DNA of 64,000 nucleotides from the NCBI GenBank assembly GCA_026873275.1, contig JANTUC010000014.1, forward strand, positions 62,001 through 126,000, read 5' to 3'. Below, one piece after another: positions 11,538 through 23,419 of the stretch; position 1 is the first letter of the stretch, and each line of letters begins with the position of its first letter. The notes below the pieces were generated by a model. It did no database searches. It saw nothing but the letters and a program-made list of their open reading frames with translations, and had not been told where the DNA came from. The DNA comes from Pseudopithomyces maydicus (taxonomy: Eukaryota; Ascomycota; Dothideomycetes; Pleosporales; Didymosphaeriaceae). Position numbers and translations under genes: made by a program.

Positions 11538-14500
11538 ATGGCGGATCGGGATGAAGATGAGTTTGAAGCGGGAGAGGACGAGGCGGGAGAGGCTGAGGAG
11601 GGAGAGGATGAAGCAGGAGAAGCAGGAGCAGGAGAAGCAGGAGCAGGAGAAGATGGGGCAGCAGTAGTTGGTGTAGGACACCATGGCATAGCTTACGCGT
11701 GGAAAAGAAAACCCGTGCGCATACCGCCGCAGTCATCTGCCTGGCAAACCGAATCGCTCGAAGGTTCTAGAGTGCGCCCGTACCAGCCTAGTTATTTGCA
11801 TGATTATGCTGGTCTGGCGGAGCACTGGATCAATGGACGGTATGTGAGCAGGGTTATGGGACAGCAGAGTGAAAATGGAACAGCAAATACGCAGCGAGGT
11901 GTTAGGGAGGAACAGGAGGACGAAGATGATCTATCGGACAGCATGGAAGGGCTAAGTATAGCAGCAGAAGTGGCGGGATCAAGCAGAAAAAGGCGGAAGA
12001 GAAGGGCCACCTGGAATAAGAAGAGGAGTTCAACGCGCGCGGAAGGAAAGGATGCATTGCTGCTGAAGAAACTAGCCACGAATGAGCCTCACGCAATAAT
12101 AAGATACCACGCATGGAATCGCGGATACGCTGATAAGGTTCCCGGCTATTTTGTCGAATATGAGGTTTTTCGGGAGGTGAGAGAAGCAGTCCCCGACGAA
12201 GGCGAAAGATTCCACATACGCCGTATCGGCGACCTAGACTGGTGGGAGCGCCTAGAAGATGACGAGATCCCTTTCGAAAACAGATTCTCGGACGACCCGA
12301 CATTCACCGTAACTTTTCATGTCTTGAACAATGACCCCTTCACCGGTGCCCTCCCGGAGGATCCGGACCAGATGACTCGCGTTTTTCAAGCGAGCAACGA
12401 GCCCAATGTGTTCAGGGCGTATTCGCTGCGCACCACGCGCGAAGCATGCGCCTTGCTCCGGGACGTCCGGCTGGGGATCCGCGAGACGCTGCACGTGCGG
12501 CCGCCCGGACCGGAGCAAAGGGATAGGATGGGGGCCTGGGCTGAGATACAGGGGAGGTCTATATTCCACATGTTACGGGAACCGATGACCCGGCACGTGC
12601 TCCCGCGAACGGCTCAGCTGCAAGCAGACGCCGATATGGATTTCGTCACAGAGACGTACATCAATATGGCGGCACGGATGGGCGAGGATCGCATTTACCA
12701 TTACACGTGGATGGAGGGGAAACATGAACTTTGGGATAAAAGTCAATTTCAAGACTTGAATGTGGTCACTTGGGAGATTTGGGTCGAGTTTGAGGATGAT
12801 TGGGAGGGGAGAGGCAGATTTGGCTTCATTCTGTTAATGAGGATAGCTGGGCTACTGTAGAGCCGAGGGGGCGCAAGACTATGGTTACTCATGTGAGAGC
12901 TGAGATGAAGTTCAAGGAGGAAGAAGGTGATGAACATAATGGGAGATGGGATGCTGTGACGGCGAATTTCGATGGCGTAGGTTGAGTCTCGTTGCGGACT
13001 TTTTTTTCCGTCGCGCTTCCTCTACAATACTTTTACGGGTGGGAACATTGCTGATTTGTTGCACAGTCTAAGAATGCAGTCTACATGTTCGTAAAGAGTA
13101 ACAGCCGCGGAGTCATACTCGATGTAAGATTTGCCCTAAGAACCTCGATTTCACTGATAACGACCCTTTTATTGACACATTTCCAGCGCATGATTGTCAA
13201 ACCCATCGTAAACGACTACCACGCTACTAGTTACGAAAACTTGGCGGACGATCACGGCTTTGACGCCACTCCGAGAGAAGTACATATCAATAGACTGGTC
13301 GACAAGATGCGTCCCGGGCACAGGGATCTGTTCACGCAATCCAGACATTACTCGATGCGTCACGTCGGAGGCATAGAAACGCATTATCTATACCTACAGT
13401 ATGAGCCGGGTGGCTCACTATCCTCGCTTTTAAGGCGCCACGTTAAGGGAGTGAAAGCTCATAATGCGTTTCTCGCGGCTGAAAAAAGGAAAGCACGGGA
13501 AAAGCGGAGAGCATCGAGAAAACGAAAGGCACCTGGAGACACACCAGAGAGGGAAGAACCGGAAGGAGGTGCAGATTTTATGTACCACCTACCTGAGATT
13601 TTTCTATGGTGTGTGTTTGAGAGGTTGTTAAGGGCCTGCTGTCGGCTGAGGTACGACCCAGTGATGCAGGACGATCAAAGGGGTTTTATACATCATGGTA
13701 AGTCGACATGCAGGAGTTTGCAGTTGATGAGGAGGTATAAGTAGGCTAGGGAGCTGATCTGGTACAGATTTGAAACCAGCAAATATGTTGCTGAGACCTC
13801 GGCCTGGTCCGGGGTATCGTAGTGTCCTTGACCCTGGTCGGAAAGGCACCAATGTCAGAGGAGATGCAGAAGCGGTGGATAGAATAAGAGCAGCAATTCG
13901 AGCGCAAAGAAGGAGGGAAAGAGTAGTAGAGGAAGAAGAACTTGGGGTCCCACAGATGGTGGAGGCAATAGCGAGGGTTCAAGAGAGAGAGGAAGCACAA
14001 GCAGAAGCGGGAACTCGACGGCGACGGCAAGAGGGACCGGGAACTCGAACGCGAAGGCGAGAGAGATCCGAGACCCGGGAGCAAGAGGAAATACCGAGGA
14101 GGCCCAGAATTCCAAACCAAAGAGCCCATCCAATTCCCATCCTAAGTGATCTGGAGTACTGCTATCGCATCGGCCGCGATCAAATCTGGTATGCATTCGG
14201 AACACATGGGTTCGTAGCGCCAGGTTAGTCCACACCACATCCTACTGCACCCGCTCACCTCTCTTCATACTCATACTTACGTCTTCTAGAACACTTTCCT
14301 CCATATCCCGGCTCCCCCTTGACCACCGATATTTTTCAAATCGGCTGCGTCATGTACAGCCTCATGTGCAATTCCATCATTGGACTGCCGGCCGTGGGCG
14401 AGAACGGCCGCACTCTAGGTACAAGGGCCACCGCACGGGACTTCGATATCGATGCAAGCATCCGAAAGGTTGACAAAGCTTTGAATTACCGTATGATGCA

Positions 14501-14906
14501 CTCGCAGAACCTGCGGCGTCTTGTAGATGTATGTCTGCTGAAAAATGAACACGATCGGCCCGATCCTCTTGCGCTGCTTGCGGAGGTACAAGAAGGCTTG
14601 AAGGCACACGATAAAGCGATAGGAGGAGCAGTGGATAGAAATTACGATGATGTGCATAGGTGGTTCAGAGTTGATGGTGTGGAGGAGAAATTCGTGATTG
14701 GGGAGCAGTTACCTGATATGGCGAAGCAGAGGGGTGATTTTGGAGGACGTATACATCCTTCTTGGGATCCGTATGGCTCTTCGGCTGAGAACGAGTTTAC
14801 TCATATGATGGGTAGCGCAGAAGATGAGGATGTTGCAGCTTCTGGCCTTGATGGTCCAGATAGTGCGGCTGGTGATTGGGGGAGTAGTTCCGTTGGGGGG
14901 ACTTGA
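11538..14906 (+). CDS. kinase-fold protein with degraded active site, copy A (about 1006 aa)
   Basis: Inferred exons: 11538-12787, 12847-12976, 13067-13123, 13187-13697, 13768-14223, 14290-14906. The first ~475 residues are of unknown type with a Glu/Ala/Gly-rich start and a basic patch. A protein-kinase-like domain follows: a VAIK-like lysine in R-M-I-V-K484, catalytic loop H-H-D650-L-K-P-A-N655, D777-L-E in place of DFG, and A-P-E802. The glycine-rich loop is not recognisable. Between the catalytic loop and D-L-E is an extra ~100-residue Arg/Glu-rich charged insertion. The tail is acidic/Ser-rich. The 12788-12846 intron (weak GTTTGA donor, TTAAT branch word) is the least certain; a frameshift there is the alternative. 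A paralog lies 641 bases downstream on the same strand and shares the intron just before the R-x-x-x-K motif. Substrate and role are unknown. Confidence 0.72.
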
Positions 14907-15547
14907 GATACTATTGTAGTAGGATTTGTCTATTCTATAGTCTAATATAGGGTCGTCACTTGATTTCTCGCGCGCCTTGTCTCGGTACCAGATGTGTGGA
15001 GGCTGCGGTTGAGTTTTAGCAAGTATCTTGCGCATCTATCTACGGGAAACAGAAGATGAAAATGCGCTTAAGCTTGGACCACAGAGAATCAATCAATCCA
15101 GTGCATTGAAAAAAATTTACAATGTATCTTAAATTTTATTCCAAGCGTCACAATTGCCTTGATCAGCAAGCTAAACGTCCTCTCGGCTCTTTAGTATTCA
15201 GCTCACAACACCCTGTCTGCGTCTTCTATGAGTAGCTATCATCTATCATCCGTAACAAGAGCCATCCTTATGGTTTTGCAAATCTTCAGTGAGAAGAGGT
15301 TGTTTTTTCTTTGTGTTTTGTTGTGCCGTTTGCGGCCAGGTGGTAAACAAAGCCGCAATAATTACAACACAATCAATTGCCTTCTTTACCAATGCACTAA
15401 GAGACATATTCCCCGAATTATTATACCAAAACTTGACACCAGTTGTTCTACAATATTGACAGCGAATGAAACCTATTGACTCTTTCCTATGAAAGCAGTA
15501 CCAATTTCAGAACCACAGAACAAAATCTGCAATTGGTGACATACTCC
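14907..15547. other. intergenic sequence between the two kinase-like paralogs
   Basis: The region is AT-rich with no supported gene and contains the promoter of copy B. The frame entering copy B extends upstream to 15476 from a non-ATG codon; the first ATG is 15548. Confidence 0.5.
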
Positions 15548-18095
15548 ATGGCGAAATTACTGGACGATCCGTTCCATGGTATCAAACCACCTGATGAGGA
15601 TGAGGAGGTGCCATACGATCCACAATGGTCAAAGAAGCAGCCTGAAGATATGAAACTTTTACACTATTTAGCAGACAGCCGTTTGGTGCCCGTAGGGCGA
15701 GGAGCAATTGATCCTGGGAAATATCCGAAAGCAACAATTATAACTGAGCAGCACATAGAAAAGAGTAACGACCTTTATGCGGGAACTCCGTCCATTTCGG
15801 GACATATTACTGTGTTTAATATTAATCAAACTACGCGGTTCGTTGCCAAGGTAGATGATCTTGACGAACAAACTTCAACGAAAATAGAACATGAGGGTTA
15901 TGCAGAAGAGAATAGCGAAGTCCGGCAAGTTTATGATATCATCACAAACAGCAATCCAGTACCCGGTTACGATCTATCTGAGGAAGACAAAGTTACGATG
16001 ATATTCTACTTCTACCCCAGAGGCTACATCATGGCTTGGTGTACAAAACCGGCCAGACCCAGTGGCCGAAGCGACCAATGGAGGGGGTTCCGGCTCTGTA
16101 CTACACAGCTTGCCGTCGAAACCTACCAAAAGATCATAAATGCGGACCTTGCCATACATTTACTCCCTGCAGGAAGGAATCATCTTCTCCGGCGAGCGAC
16201 CAAGAATGACCGTTACTCAAAAGCAAAGTTCCCGATAAATGACGAAGTTCAAGATGATTTGGAACGGTTTCAAGTGTGCGCTCAAGTGGATGTAGAACTT
16301 TGGGTAGCAGACGATACCGAAACCCGCTATAGGAAGGTGTCTGCATGGCATGTAAACGACGACCTGGTAGTCGCTTATTTCTGCAAAGACAACACATCTT
16401 CATGGGTGCAGATTGGAGCCAGAGAATTTAGAAGACAAGAGCCTCACTTGACGACTGCCGGACGTAGTACATGGATCTTTAGGATGGAGAAACACGACGT
16501 AGCTGGTAACGGTCAGCTTGGTCTCGGAGGAGGAACTATGTATGTTTCGAACGCTTATACTAACGAAACGTATTATGTCCTGGACCCGGAATTCGTCCTT
16601 GAAGAAAATAAATTGGACGAAATGGACACTGTACAGAGAACTTTCGGTGGAAAGTGGGTATTGGCGACACCACCACCCCTAAGCGACCCGAAACTCTCGC
16701 TGTACGCGCAGATTTCTGAAAAGGGAATTATATTGGATGTACGCAATTCCATCTCTGCTTTTCTCTCGTTGATACTAACTGACAATAGAGGGTGGTAATG
16801 AAACGCTTCTACAGCGTTCGTATGAATGATATGAGCAAAGAGGAATCCGAAAGAAAAATCCGAAAATGGGTCAGGAACTACACAATGATGCAAACAGTCG
16901 TCAAGGACAATCCTTCGTTGAAAGTCCGAGGATTTGCTGTCCGCGGCAATGATGAACAGCGTTACGACTCCCGATATACCTTATTCCTGGAATATTGTCC
17001 TAAAGGGAATCTGCGGTCTGTGATCAAAGACTTCAAGAAGCGGGAGGCACATCTATCTGAAGGGTTTATCTGGCTGCTTTTCCGCAACCTTGTAAATCTA
17101 TGTATGCGCGTAGAATCATTTGGACTTGTTCACAAGAAGCTCACGGTACGTTCGAATTATCGATATTTTATGACGCGTCTTACGTGATGAAAGCTCAGTA
17201 ACATTCTTCTACGGGATAAGCCAGAAGAAGGGAAGTGGCGCGCCTATCCCAGTCCGGCTGTGGGGAGTTTTAGCAGGTTAGACCGAATTCAGGATGTCAG
17301 GAGCAGCGGGGTCCAAGGGTCAGTTTGAAACCGTCTGTCACTTACTTGAAGCATAAGTACTGAATATTTCTAGGTTTCTTACTCCAGGTTTGTCTCCATC
17401 TTAACACATGGTATGACGCGGCGTTAACAACTGATGGAAAAATAGAGCACATGAAAGCCAGATTTAACAGTCGACTGGCGCGAGCATCAGGACGCCCTCG
17501 AATGAAGGTAAATGGCTCTGGCCTGCATGCCTTTGCCATTGGTATCTGCATATGGAGCGCTATGAGGCTTAGCAAAAACGGGCTGCCTCCTAAACAACAA
17601 AGGTTCAGAAGACCAGGAGACCCACTCCCATTCCATACCACTGACCCCACTGACAATTCTTCGATTTATTCAGTTCGATTGGAGCAACTAGTAGATCTGT
17701 GCTTAAAACCAGATGCGAAAGAACGTCCTTCGCTTGAGACGCTTGACCGCGTTGTTACCCGTAGGATCAAGGATTTGAGAACCATCAAACCGAATGTGGA
17801 CGGGATATTAGAAGAAGGGCTGCCGCTGGCAGACCGGGTTCCGGCCGAAGAGGACTTCTTTCGCATAGGTGCTAATTACCTCAATGCCCAGCGTCAATAC
17901 TTGAGAAGTGGTGGAGTGCCCGACTCCGATGACGACGATGATGATGGCTTCATCAGTGATAGTAGCGGCTATCAAGACGAGAGCGAGGATTCTGACAACC
18001 TCGAAAGAAACGATGATTATCAAAGCAGCAGCGATAGTCATGGTGATAGTAGTGGTGATAGTGTTGTTTCGGAACTTAATCAGGACTATGACTGA
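15548..18095 (+). CDS. pseudokinase-like protein, copy B (about 778 aa)
   Basis: Exons inferred: 15548-16738, 16789-17145, 17194-17318, 17374-17387, 17446-18095. About 395 N-terminal residues of unknown type precede a kinase-like fold: R-V-V-M-K402 (VAIK-like), then H512-K-K-L-T-L-S-N519, where the catalytic aspartate of HRD is lysine. No DFG is recognisable, but T-P-E563 stands for APE. A 14-base microexon (17374-17387) is needed to join the catalytic loop region to T-P-E-H-M; without it the frame stops. The C-terminus (about residues 700-778) is an Asp/Ser-rich acidic tail. Intron positions just before the R-x-x-x-K motif and within P-E match copy A, so the two arose by duplication. Loss of the catalytic Asp predicts a scaffold or regulatory pseudokinase; that is inference. 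Confidence 0.75.
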
Positions 18096-18492
18096 CAACA
18101 GTATTAAGTAAGAGCAATTGTGCCAGCTGCAACGCGGGATGATTTGTATCACCGGGCTCAGCGCTCGTCTAATGGACAGAGCTTCATAACACCCGATAGG
18201 CTCCAGCAGAATAGTCAATTTAATTATGACAAACAATGCAGAAGTTAACGCCCTCGCCCGCACGAGGCTTGCAGATCGCAATCGACCCACCTATAGGAAA
18301 TTGTACCTCGTGCGACGGGAGTTGGCGTTATTCCGTCTTACCACTACGCCCAATGGCGGGGTATTCCTTCATCCAACCCTTCACCTGATGGCACAACCCA
18401 CGAATACCACATAAAGGCAAACAACAGAGCGTCATATCTTTACATTAATCTGATGTTGAGCATTCTGCTTTGACAGACACAGAAACCGAATC
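18096..18492. other. intergenic sequence
   Basis: A 62-codon frame (18226-18414) is not supported by anything else. The sequence from 18481 leads into the P450 start codon. A tRNA-like stretch near 18160 lacks a B box. Confidence 0.5.
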
Positions 18493-20284
18493 ATGTACCT
18501 CTTTGTGGGTGCGATCACATCTTTGCTTTTTTGTTATCTTATCTATACGATTTGGACATGGCGACGTCTAGCCCATATCCCTGGGCCATTTTTGCCAACC
18601 CTCTCTAAGCTGTGGTTAGCAAAACAATCGCTTGAATGTAAACAGCCATCTGCGTTCAAGGATGTAAACGATACGTATGGTGAGAATATCTCCCTTCGGC
18701 CAAAGAGGTATAAGCTGAAAAGATGAAGGATCGCTTGCGCGCGTAGGTCCAAACGAATTGATCACGAGCGATCCTGAAGTGCTGCAAAGAATAATGGCCG
18801 TTCGTTCGAACTACACACGTGGCCCTTGTAAGGCCGTATTAGCAGAAGTCAATGAAAGCCGTCTCACGGTGGTTAGGGTACAATGCAATGAAGTTTGACC
18901 CTTCGCGAGACAACCTATTCTCGATGCGAGACGAAGCAGCCCATAACGAATTACGTACAAAGATGGCTTACGGAGTAGGAATACTTCTGTAGAATTCACA
19001 ACCTGTGCCTGCTGACCATTTTAGTATTCTGGGAAAGAGAACATTTCGCTAGAAGGTACCGTCGACAAGCATATTGCAAACTTAATCAGTCTCGTGAAGA
19101 CAAAATATATTTCTACGTCTGACGAGTTTCATCCATTGGACTTCGGAGAAAAGGCCAGCTACTTCACCATGGACGTCATAACTGATCTCTCATTTAGCCG
19201 GCCCTTCGGGTTCCTCACCCAAGACAAAGATGTATACGATTATTTCAAGATCACCAAATCTTTCGTACCGATCATGATGGTCTTATCCGATTTGCCCTCC
19301 CTAGCTACTCTGCTTCAATCTCGATTTCTCAGAAGCATGATGCCGTCCGAAAGCGATAAGCTAGGCTTCGGTGCGTTCATAGGGTAAGCATTTGGACGCA
19401 TCCTTCCAAGGCGCTAACTGAAGTTTCTAAGTATCGCGAAAAAGTGGTAGCCGAGCGCTTTGCGCCCGGGGCTAAGCCGCGCTCAGATATGCTGGGTTCA
19501 TTCATTCGACGTGGGCTCAATCAGGACGAAGCTTCTGGTGAAGCCCTATTGCAAGTCATAGCTGGAAGTGACACGTCGGCCGGTGTGCTACGAACTGTGA
19601 TGCTGTGTCTTTTAACTAATCCAATAGCTTATCGCAAGCTGCAGGCAGACATTGACACAGGAATTGCAGAAGGAAAGATCTCCTCTCCCATTACGGATAC
19701 CGAGGCACGTCAGATGCCCTACCTCCAGGCCGTTATTAAGGAAGCGCTACGTCTCATGCCCCCGGCATCTGGGCCGTTATTCAAGCAAGTCCCACCTGAG
19801 GGAGACACGATCGATGGAAAGTACATACCAAGTGGAACCCAAATAGGTGTTTCAATCCTTGCTATTGAGCATTCCACGAGGATATTCGGCGCAGACGCGG
19901 AACTATTTCGCCCAGAGCGCTGGCTGACCGCCACCCCGGAAAATCTTGCGAAAATGACAAGTACAGTCGATTTAGCCTTCTCTTACGGCAAATGGCAGTG
20001 CCTTGGTAAATCTGTGGCCCACATGGAAATTAACAAGATCTTTGTTGAGGTATGTGGGGGTGGCCGTGTGCCTATTGACTGCTAATCACGACTTCTAGCT
20101 TCTTAGGCAGTTCGATTTTTCTGCCGTTAACTTCGAGCGACCGGCAATTGCTCGCAATGTAGTAAGTATAACAAAGGTTTCGCTCATTTGGAAAAGGTTT
20201 GGCTAAAGATTACAACAGGGAATCTGGATGATGACCGACTTTTTTGTGCGAGTTCAGCTTCGCGAAAACATCAATCAGAAGTGA
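18493..20284 (+). CDS. cytochrome P450 monooxygenase, pisatin-demethylase-like, one frameshift
   Basis: A microsomal haem-thiolate monooxygenase; substrate unknown. Exons inferred: 18493-18679, 18729-18827, 18877-18974, 19025-19383, 19432-20049, 20099-20161, 20219-20284 (496 aa if the frame is repaired). An N-terminal membrane anchor (about residues 1-20) is followed by the proline hinge, the I-helix A-G-S-D-T-S, the K-helix E-A-L-R, P-E-R-W, and the haem loop F-S-Y-G-K-W-Q-C-L-G. The Lys-Trp-Gln before the cysteine suits the pisatin-demethylase-like families. After the fourth intron the frame reads G-I-A-K-K as expected, then meets a stop. The A-run at 19439-19443 appears one base short, since one more A restores V-V-A-E-R-F and gives exon totals divisible by three. 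It is either a sequencing error or a recent pseudogene. Confidence 0.85.
19439..19443 (+). other. frameshift site in the P450 gene (A5 run)
   Basis: A run of five A between GCG and GTGGTAG. The family pattern G-x-A-x-x-V-V-x-x-R-F is met on both sides only if one base is missing here. Confidence 0.7.
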
Positions 20285-20612
20285 AAAAAATATATTGGCG
20301 TATTTTTAATCAATATTGGAATGTGGAATGACAAGAATGCTGAAAGGGTAATGTGGAAAAGAATGATACAAGACAAGATAGTCAAGTGGGTAATGGGAAA
20401 TTTGGTAATAGCTTTATGGTATTGTATTTGAAATTTGGTAATAGCTTTATGATATTGTATTTATCGATGAGTCTCAGTGTCAGCACTTTGCATTGCCCTT
20501 TCTACACTGGTATTGTATGTGAAAAGCGAATTTCAAATTTCTGCTAGACTCAATTCTTATGGTAAATTCATTTCGGGAGAGCAATCGGCCCAGCCATTGA
20601 GTACAGTTTGAA
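20285..20612. other. AT-rich convergent intergenic region
   Basis: It lies between the 3' ends of the P450 (plus) and the next gene (minus). A short near-repeat, 'gggaaatttggtaatagcttta' style, occurs twice around 20397-20460. No gene was seen. Confidence 0.5.
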
Positions 20613-21158
20613 CTAAGCTTCAGAGTCGCTGCAAGTCTTCCCGCCCGGACCTTTCTTCTTGTTCTTGTTCTTCCAGGCTCTGCTAGCCGCAGCCTCTACT
20701 TTTCTGGTCTCACGTCTCATCTTCATAGAGATACGGTGTTCCTCCGGTGTCATTGGTACAAATTCCTCTGGTTCCTCCTCGACTGTCTCGAGCTGTTCTT
20801 CCTCGCCATCATCGTTGTCTTTACCAACCTTCAAGTTCTTGAGCGCTTCGTTGCAGCCATGGTTAAAAGGATGTGTGTAGCATCCCTGGGGCGAGCACAA
20901 TGCGAAGCGTTCACCGCAGATCACCATCGGGGCGTCCTTGGCTTTGCTCTCTGGGATTAGCTCTAGGCAGAAGACGAGGTGGAAAGAGAGGTAGCATCTC
21001 TTACTTGGGACTGCTTCACACTTCTTGCAGTGGTGCTTTTGGGCGGAGATTTTGCCCGTTCGAATGTTCCGTGTGTGTGGGTTGAAGTTGCCCTTGAAGT
21101 TTTCGCCGTAGCTTTCGAAGACCTGTTCAGGGGACATCTTTGACGCTTGGTTTTGCAT
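20613..21158 (-). CDS. Cys-rich hypothetical protein (181 aa)
   Basis: A single-exon frame from ATG 21158. The first ~100 residues carry clustered Cys and His: H-C-K-K-C, a further Cys seven residues on, then C-G-E-R-F-A-L-C and G-C-Y-T-H...H-G-C, which looks like a small zinc-binding fold. Residues about 110-145 are acidic and the C-terminus is strongly basic (K-N-K-N-K-K-K), suggesting nucleic-acid contact or nuclear localisation. I do not recognise the family. A second start, eight codons in (M-S-P-E-Q), is possible. The gene is convergent with the P450. Confidence 0.6.
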   Translation of the reverse strand: MQNQASKMSPEQVFESYGENFKGNFNPHTRNIRTGKISAQKHHCKKCEAVPSKRCYLSFHLVFCLELIPESKAKDAPMVICGERFALCSPQGCYTHPFNHGCNEALKNLKVGKDNDDGEEEQLETVEEEPEEFVPMTPEEHRISMKMRRETRKVEAAASRAWKNKNKKKGPGGKTCSDSEA

Positions 21159-21960
21159 TGCGATGGATGTAGAAAGGTGGTCAGCTAGGGTTTTTTAGCA
21201 AAAGAAGAATTTGGCTTCTATGTCAACCAGTGACTTATCTTGAGCTTGAGTTTGTGTTGCTTCATCTTGCCTGGAAACAGAATATAAGTACTAGACTTTC
21301 ACTATGAGTGTATCTTCACGATGTTTCAAACACAATGCTCACAGTGCTGCCAGCGATATTGTGTATATGAGTTCGTTTTAACAATGCAACAGTCCTGTTT
21401 CTCGCAGCTTCTTATTGCTCTTTGCTGTGCTCGTATGAATGATTTACACAATGCTAAACACATAACTCTAGATAGCAAAATTTCGTTCGAGAAATCTATC
21501 TGTTAGCTAGGCAAGTATCGCGAGGAATTAGATAAGTTTCATGAATTAAGTGTTTGAAGAGATACGCAGCGACGCTATGCTCTCCGCGCCCTCATCAATT
21601 ATATTCACCGTCTTATGTTTGGTGTACTGCTCTAGTGCTCATTATTGTTAAATTTATTATATTTCGTTTGCCTTTAGCTGCTATCGGCTTGATCTGTACG
21701 GGTTCAAATAATATTAGTTGAAAACACGGCGACGCTAGTTACACGCATTGCTTCTTCTTGGAAGCCTCCTAATCACAGAGAATTCATTCCCAGATTCACG
21801 CACAGTTGCCATTTCCTTGTTCAAATAAAACACTTGTTCTCATGATACATCAATATACTCATCATATGTTAGCAATACATGAACCGAAAAAAATGCATTA
21901 CAATTCATCATATCTACATAATCATACGTCACACGTCACACGTCTCGACGCTCACCCACC
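21159..21960. other. AT-rich intergenic sequence
   Basis: No supported gene. The only plus-strand frame (21321-21506, 61 codons) is Cys-containing but has no recognisable motif. The region separates the upstream end of the Cys-rich gene from the 3' end of the alcohol dehydrogenase. Confidence 0.45.
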
Positions 21961-23419
21961 CTAATACCTCTTCAACTCAGGGCTCCCCTCCGCCGCAGGG
22001 AAGCTAAACTTGGTCTCTACAAACACCTTCTGCATGCCATCCTCCTTGTTCTCAAACTTGTAATACACCTTGTCCAGATCCTCAAGCCGCACACGATGCG
22101 ACACCATCTTGAGCGGCTCGATCTGCTTATCCTGGATCATCTTGAGGAGAGATTCCCAGTAGAGGTGCACGGGGGCTTGGCCGTTGCCGATGAGGCGGAT
22201 ACCGCGTTCCATCAGGGAGCCGATGTTGAAGTGGTTTGTCTGTTAGGAAGTTAGTAAGGGTTGAATTTAGGCGGAGATCAGTATGCAGGAGAAAGGGGGC
22301 ACGTACAAAGCCGACGTATACACCGGTGATACCGCAACGACCAAAGTTGCGGGTCGAGGTAATCATCTCGTTGATGAGCTCGCTCGTATCTGTCTCAAGA
22401 CCAAGCATCATCTCGAAGTAATGCGCCCAGCCCTTCGCGTACTCGCCAGCCGCGCACTCGATGCTGACGTCTGGACCGCGGTTGTTGCACATCTCCTTGA
22501 GCTTGCTCGTGACGCTCTCGCCTTTCTTGAGAGCTGAGAAATCCAGCGTGTCGATGTTGGGATACTTCGACTTGATATACTCCAGTCGCCAGTTCTGGTC
22601 GATCATAATGACGCGCGATGCGCCGTTGAGCAGCGAGAAGTCTGCTGCCATCTGGCCGATAGGACCAGCACCCCAGATGGCGACGACGTCGCCGTTCTTC
22701 ACGCCCGTGTCGACGACAGCGTGCCAGCTGGTGGCGAGCACGTCGGAGAGGTAGAGGCCCTTCTCGTCGGGGACATCATCGGGGAGAGGGAGGAGGTTGA
22801 CATCGCCGTAGGGGACGCGAGTGTATTCGGATTGGCCGCCGGCGAAACCACCAGTGAAGTGGGAGTAGCCGAACATGCCGGCGGTGCGGCCGCCGTACAT
22901 GGCGTTCTCGATAGTGTTGGAGTTTGTCTTTTCGCATTGCGAGGAGAGCTTTTGCTTGCAGTAGTAGCAGTCACCACAGGCGATCTGGAAGGAAGCTACT
23001 ACACGCTGTCTGCAAAGAGGTTAGATGCTGGACATGATTGGAAACAAGAGTTATGCGTACCCTTTCCTGAGGTTCTTCACTTCACTGCCAATCTCGTCGA
23101 CAACACCACAGAATTCGTGACCCAGGATGTCTCCCTTTTGCAGCTCTACGACTGTACCGTGGAGCAGATGCAAATCCGAACCGCACACTGTTGATCCCGT
23201 GATCTTAAGAATGACATCTCGCGGCTCCATAATGCGAGGTTTTGAGACCTCGACAATCTCGACCTTGTTCTTTCCCATCCAAGCCAGCGCCTTCATCTTC
23301 TCACCGCTGTCAGCAGCATTAGGGTACTGATCCGGGTTTGTGACATCCTGAGCCGTGGTAGCATTGTCATCGTGGCCGATAAGTTGCTCAGCCTTGAGCG
23401 CTGCCTGGGACATAGCCAT
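21961..23419 (-). CDS. zinc-dependent alcohol dehydrogenase (formaldehyde dehydrogenase-like MDR)
   Basis: An NAD(P)-dependent medium-chain dehydrogenase/reductase that oxidises an alcohol or aldehyde adduct; the precise substrate cannot be read from sequence. Exons inferred: 23419-23061, 23009-22307, 22239-21961 (446 aa). Visible motifs: catalytic zinc ligands C79-G-S-D-L-H and G-H-E (100-102); structural zinc cysteines C131-x2-C134-x2-C137-x7-C145; Rossmann motif G-A-G-P-I-G. It is longer than classical ADH (~350-380) through an ~40-residue N-terminal extension and an insertion around L-E-T-D-T-S-E-L-I-N-E. Both introns have good GTACG donors and restore conserved sequence (K-G-Q-R-V-V-A-S-F; V-G-F-T-N-H-F-N). 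It resembles the fungal glutathione-independent formaldehyde dehydrogenase-like group of COG1063. Confidence 0.9.

Noticed and set aside
13855..14238. 127-codon minus-strand Leu/Phe/Ser-rich frame
   Set aside because: Antisense of the Arg/Glu-rich insertion in kinase-like copy A; hydrophobicity is a codon artefact.
18130..18200. tRNA-like stretch ('gcgctcgtctaatggac')
   Set aside because: It has an A-box-like word but no GGTTCGANTCC-type B box and no cloverleaf could be drawn.
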